Source of the DNA: Alphaproteobacteria bacterium
GTDB taxonomy: Bacteria; Pseudomonadota; Alphaproteobacteria; Micavibrionales; Micavibrionaceae
Assembly: GCA_021775965.1 (NCBI GenBank)
Contig: JAJFGV010000113.1
Location: 1 to 64,000, forward strand
Direction of reading: 5' to 3'
Length of the DNA stretch: 64,000 bases
In this document: piece after piece, positions 63,864 to 64,000 of the stretch
Position numbering within the stretch: the stretch's first letter is position 1
Layout of the letters: each line of letters starts with the position of its first letter
Program-made: the position numbers and the translations under genes
Notes under the pieces: model-generated
Databases searched by the model: none
What the model saw: only the letters and a program-made list of their open reading frames with translations
Told to the model about the DNA's origin: nothing

Positions 63864-64000
63864 TTAGCGCAAATCCCAATAAAGGTCAAAAAGCCGCTCA
63901 TGCTCACGAATCGCGTATCTATCAGTCATTCCGGCGATGTAATCCGCAATCACTCTGGCTCTGGCCGCCTCATTCGCATGCCCCCCGGCCTCTTCCACCC
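63864..64000 (-). CDS. dgt: Deoxyguanosinetriphosphate triphosphohydrolase-like protein, 3' end
   Basis: Only the last 44 residues lie in the window. Translated by hand, they include [20 protein letters not shown] and end [10 protein letters not shown], the usual C-terminus of dGTPase-like HD-domain phosphohydrolases, which hydrolyse dNTPs. The stop is at 63864-63866. The 5' part lies beyond the window. Confidence 0.8.
   Translation of the reverse strand, partial: VEEAGGHANEAARARVIADYIAGMTDRYAIREHERLFDLYWDLR

Noticed and set aside
63821-63907. N-terminal extension of the SPOR protein
   Set aside because: It would overlap the C-terminal codons of dgt and adds a sequence unlike known SPOR proteins.

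Overview
The window is a 64 kb stretch of an alphaproteobacterial chromosome of moderate GC content. Supporting gene sets are a class I lysyl-tRNA synthetase, the atpHAGDC operon next to priA, an mdh-sucCD-sucAB-lpd series, a dgt-SPOR-nagZ-scpAB-tatABC block, and DUF2336 and DUF484/XerC proteins. A Rhodospirillales-like or Micavibrio-like lineage would fit, but the sequence alone does not settle the genus. I see no rRNA, tRNA, CRISPR array, prophage or intact insertion sequence.

Left part (1-15.3 kb): an alpha/beta hydrolase, a chemoreceptor with a CxxCH haem-type sensor domain, a histone H1-like Lys/Ala repeat protein with a clear terminator and promoter, lysS (class I), an MscS channel, a cassette of three small unknown genes, a DinG-like Fe-S helicase, and a pabB-pabA-pabC operon followed by a LOG-family protein with an internal duplication.

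15.3-29.4 kb: the F1 ATP synthase operon carries two tiny unknown genes inside it (between atpG and atpD, and between atpD and atpC). It is followed by TraX-like, spermidine synthase-like, priA, transaldolase, DUF484 and xerC genes.

29.4-54.7 kb: all genes of an ancestral mdh-sucC-sucD-sucA-sucB-lpd series lie on the minus strand in canonical order, but they are pushed apart by accessory islets, many on the opposite strand. The most interesting islet (37.2-41.2 kb) is a tightly overlapping four-gene operon: an ArsM-type methyltransferase, an MTA phosphorylase-like enzyme and two glycosyltransferases of the families named for arsenosugar biosynthesis. A radical SAM protein with a Cys-rich tail converges on it. 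I read this as a probable arsenosugar or related organo-arsenic nucleoside pathway. Other islets hold a triple-HTH regulator, a paralogous gene pair, a 39-residue microprotein, two lytic transglycosylase-like proteins (one without a signal peptide, between sucC and sucD) and a long Ala/Glu/Lys-rich protein.

54.7-64 kb: DUF2336 and zapE, then tatC-tatB-[GNAT]-tatA-scpB-scpA-nagZ-SPOR and the 3' end of dgt, all on the minus strand. A tandem-GNAT gene with its own promoter interrupts the tat operon.

Two themes run through the window. First, conserved operons are interrupted by short lineage-specific genes, several of which carry their own near-consensus sigma-70 promoter. Second, gene packing is very tight: 8 of 13 convergent gene pairs overlap at their 3' ends.
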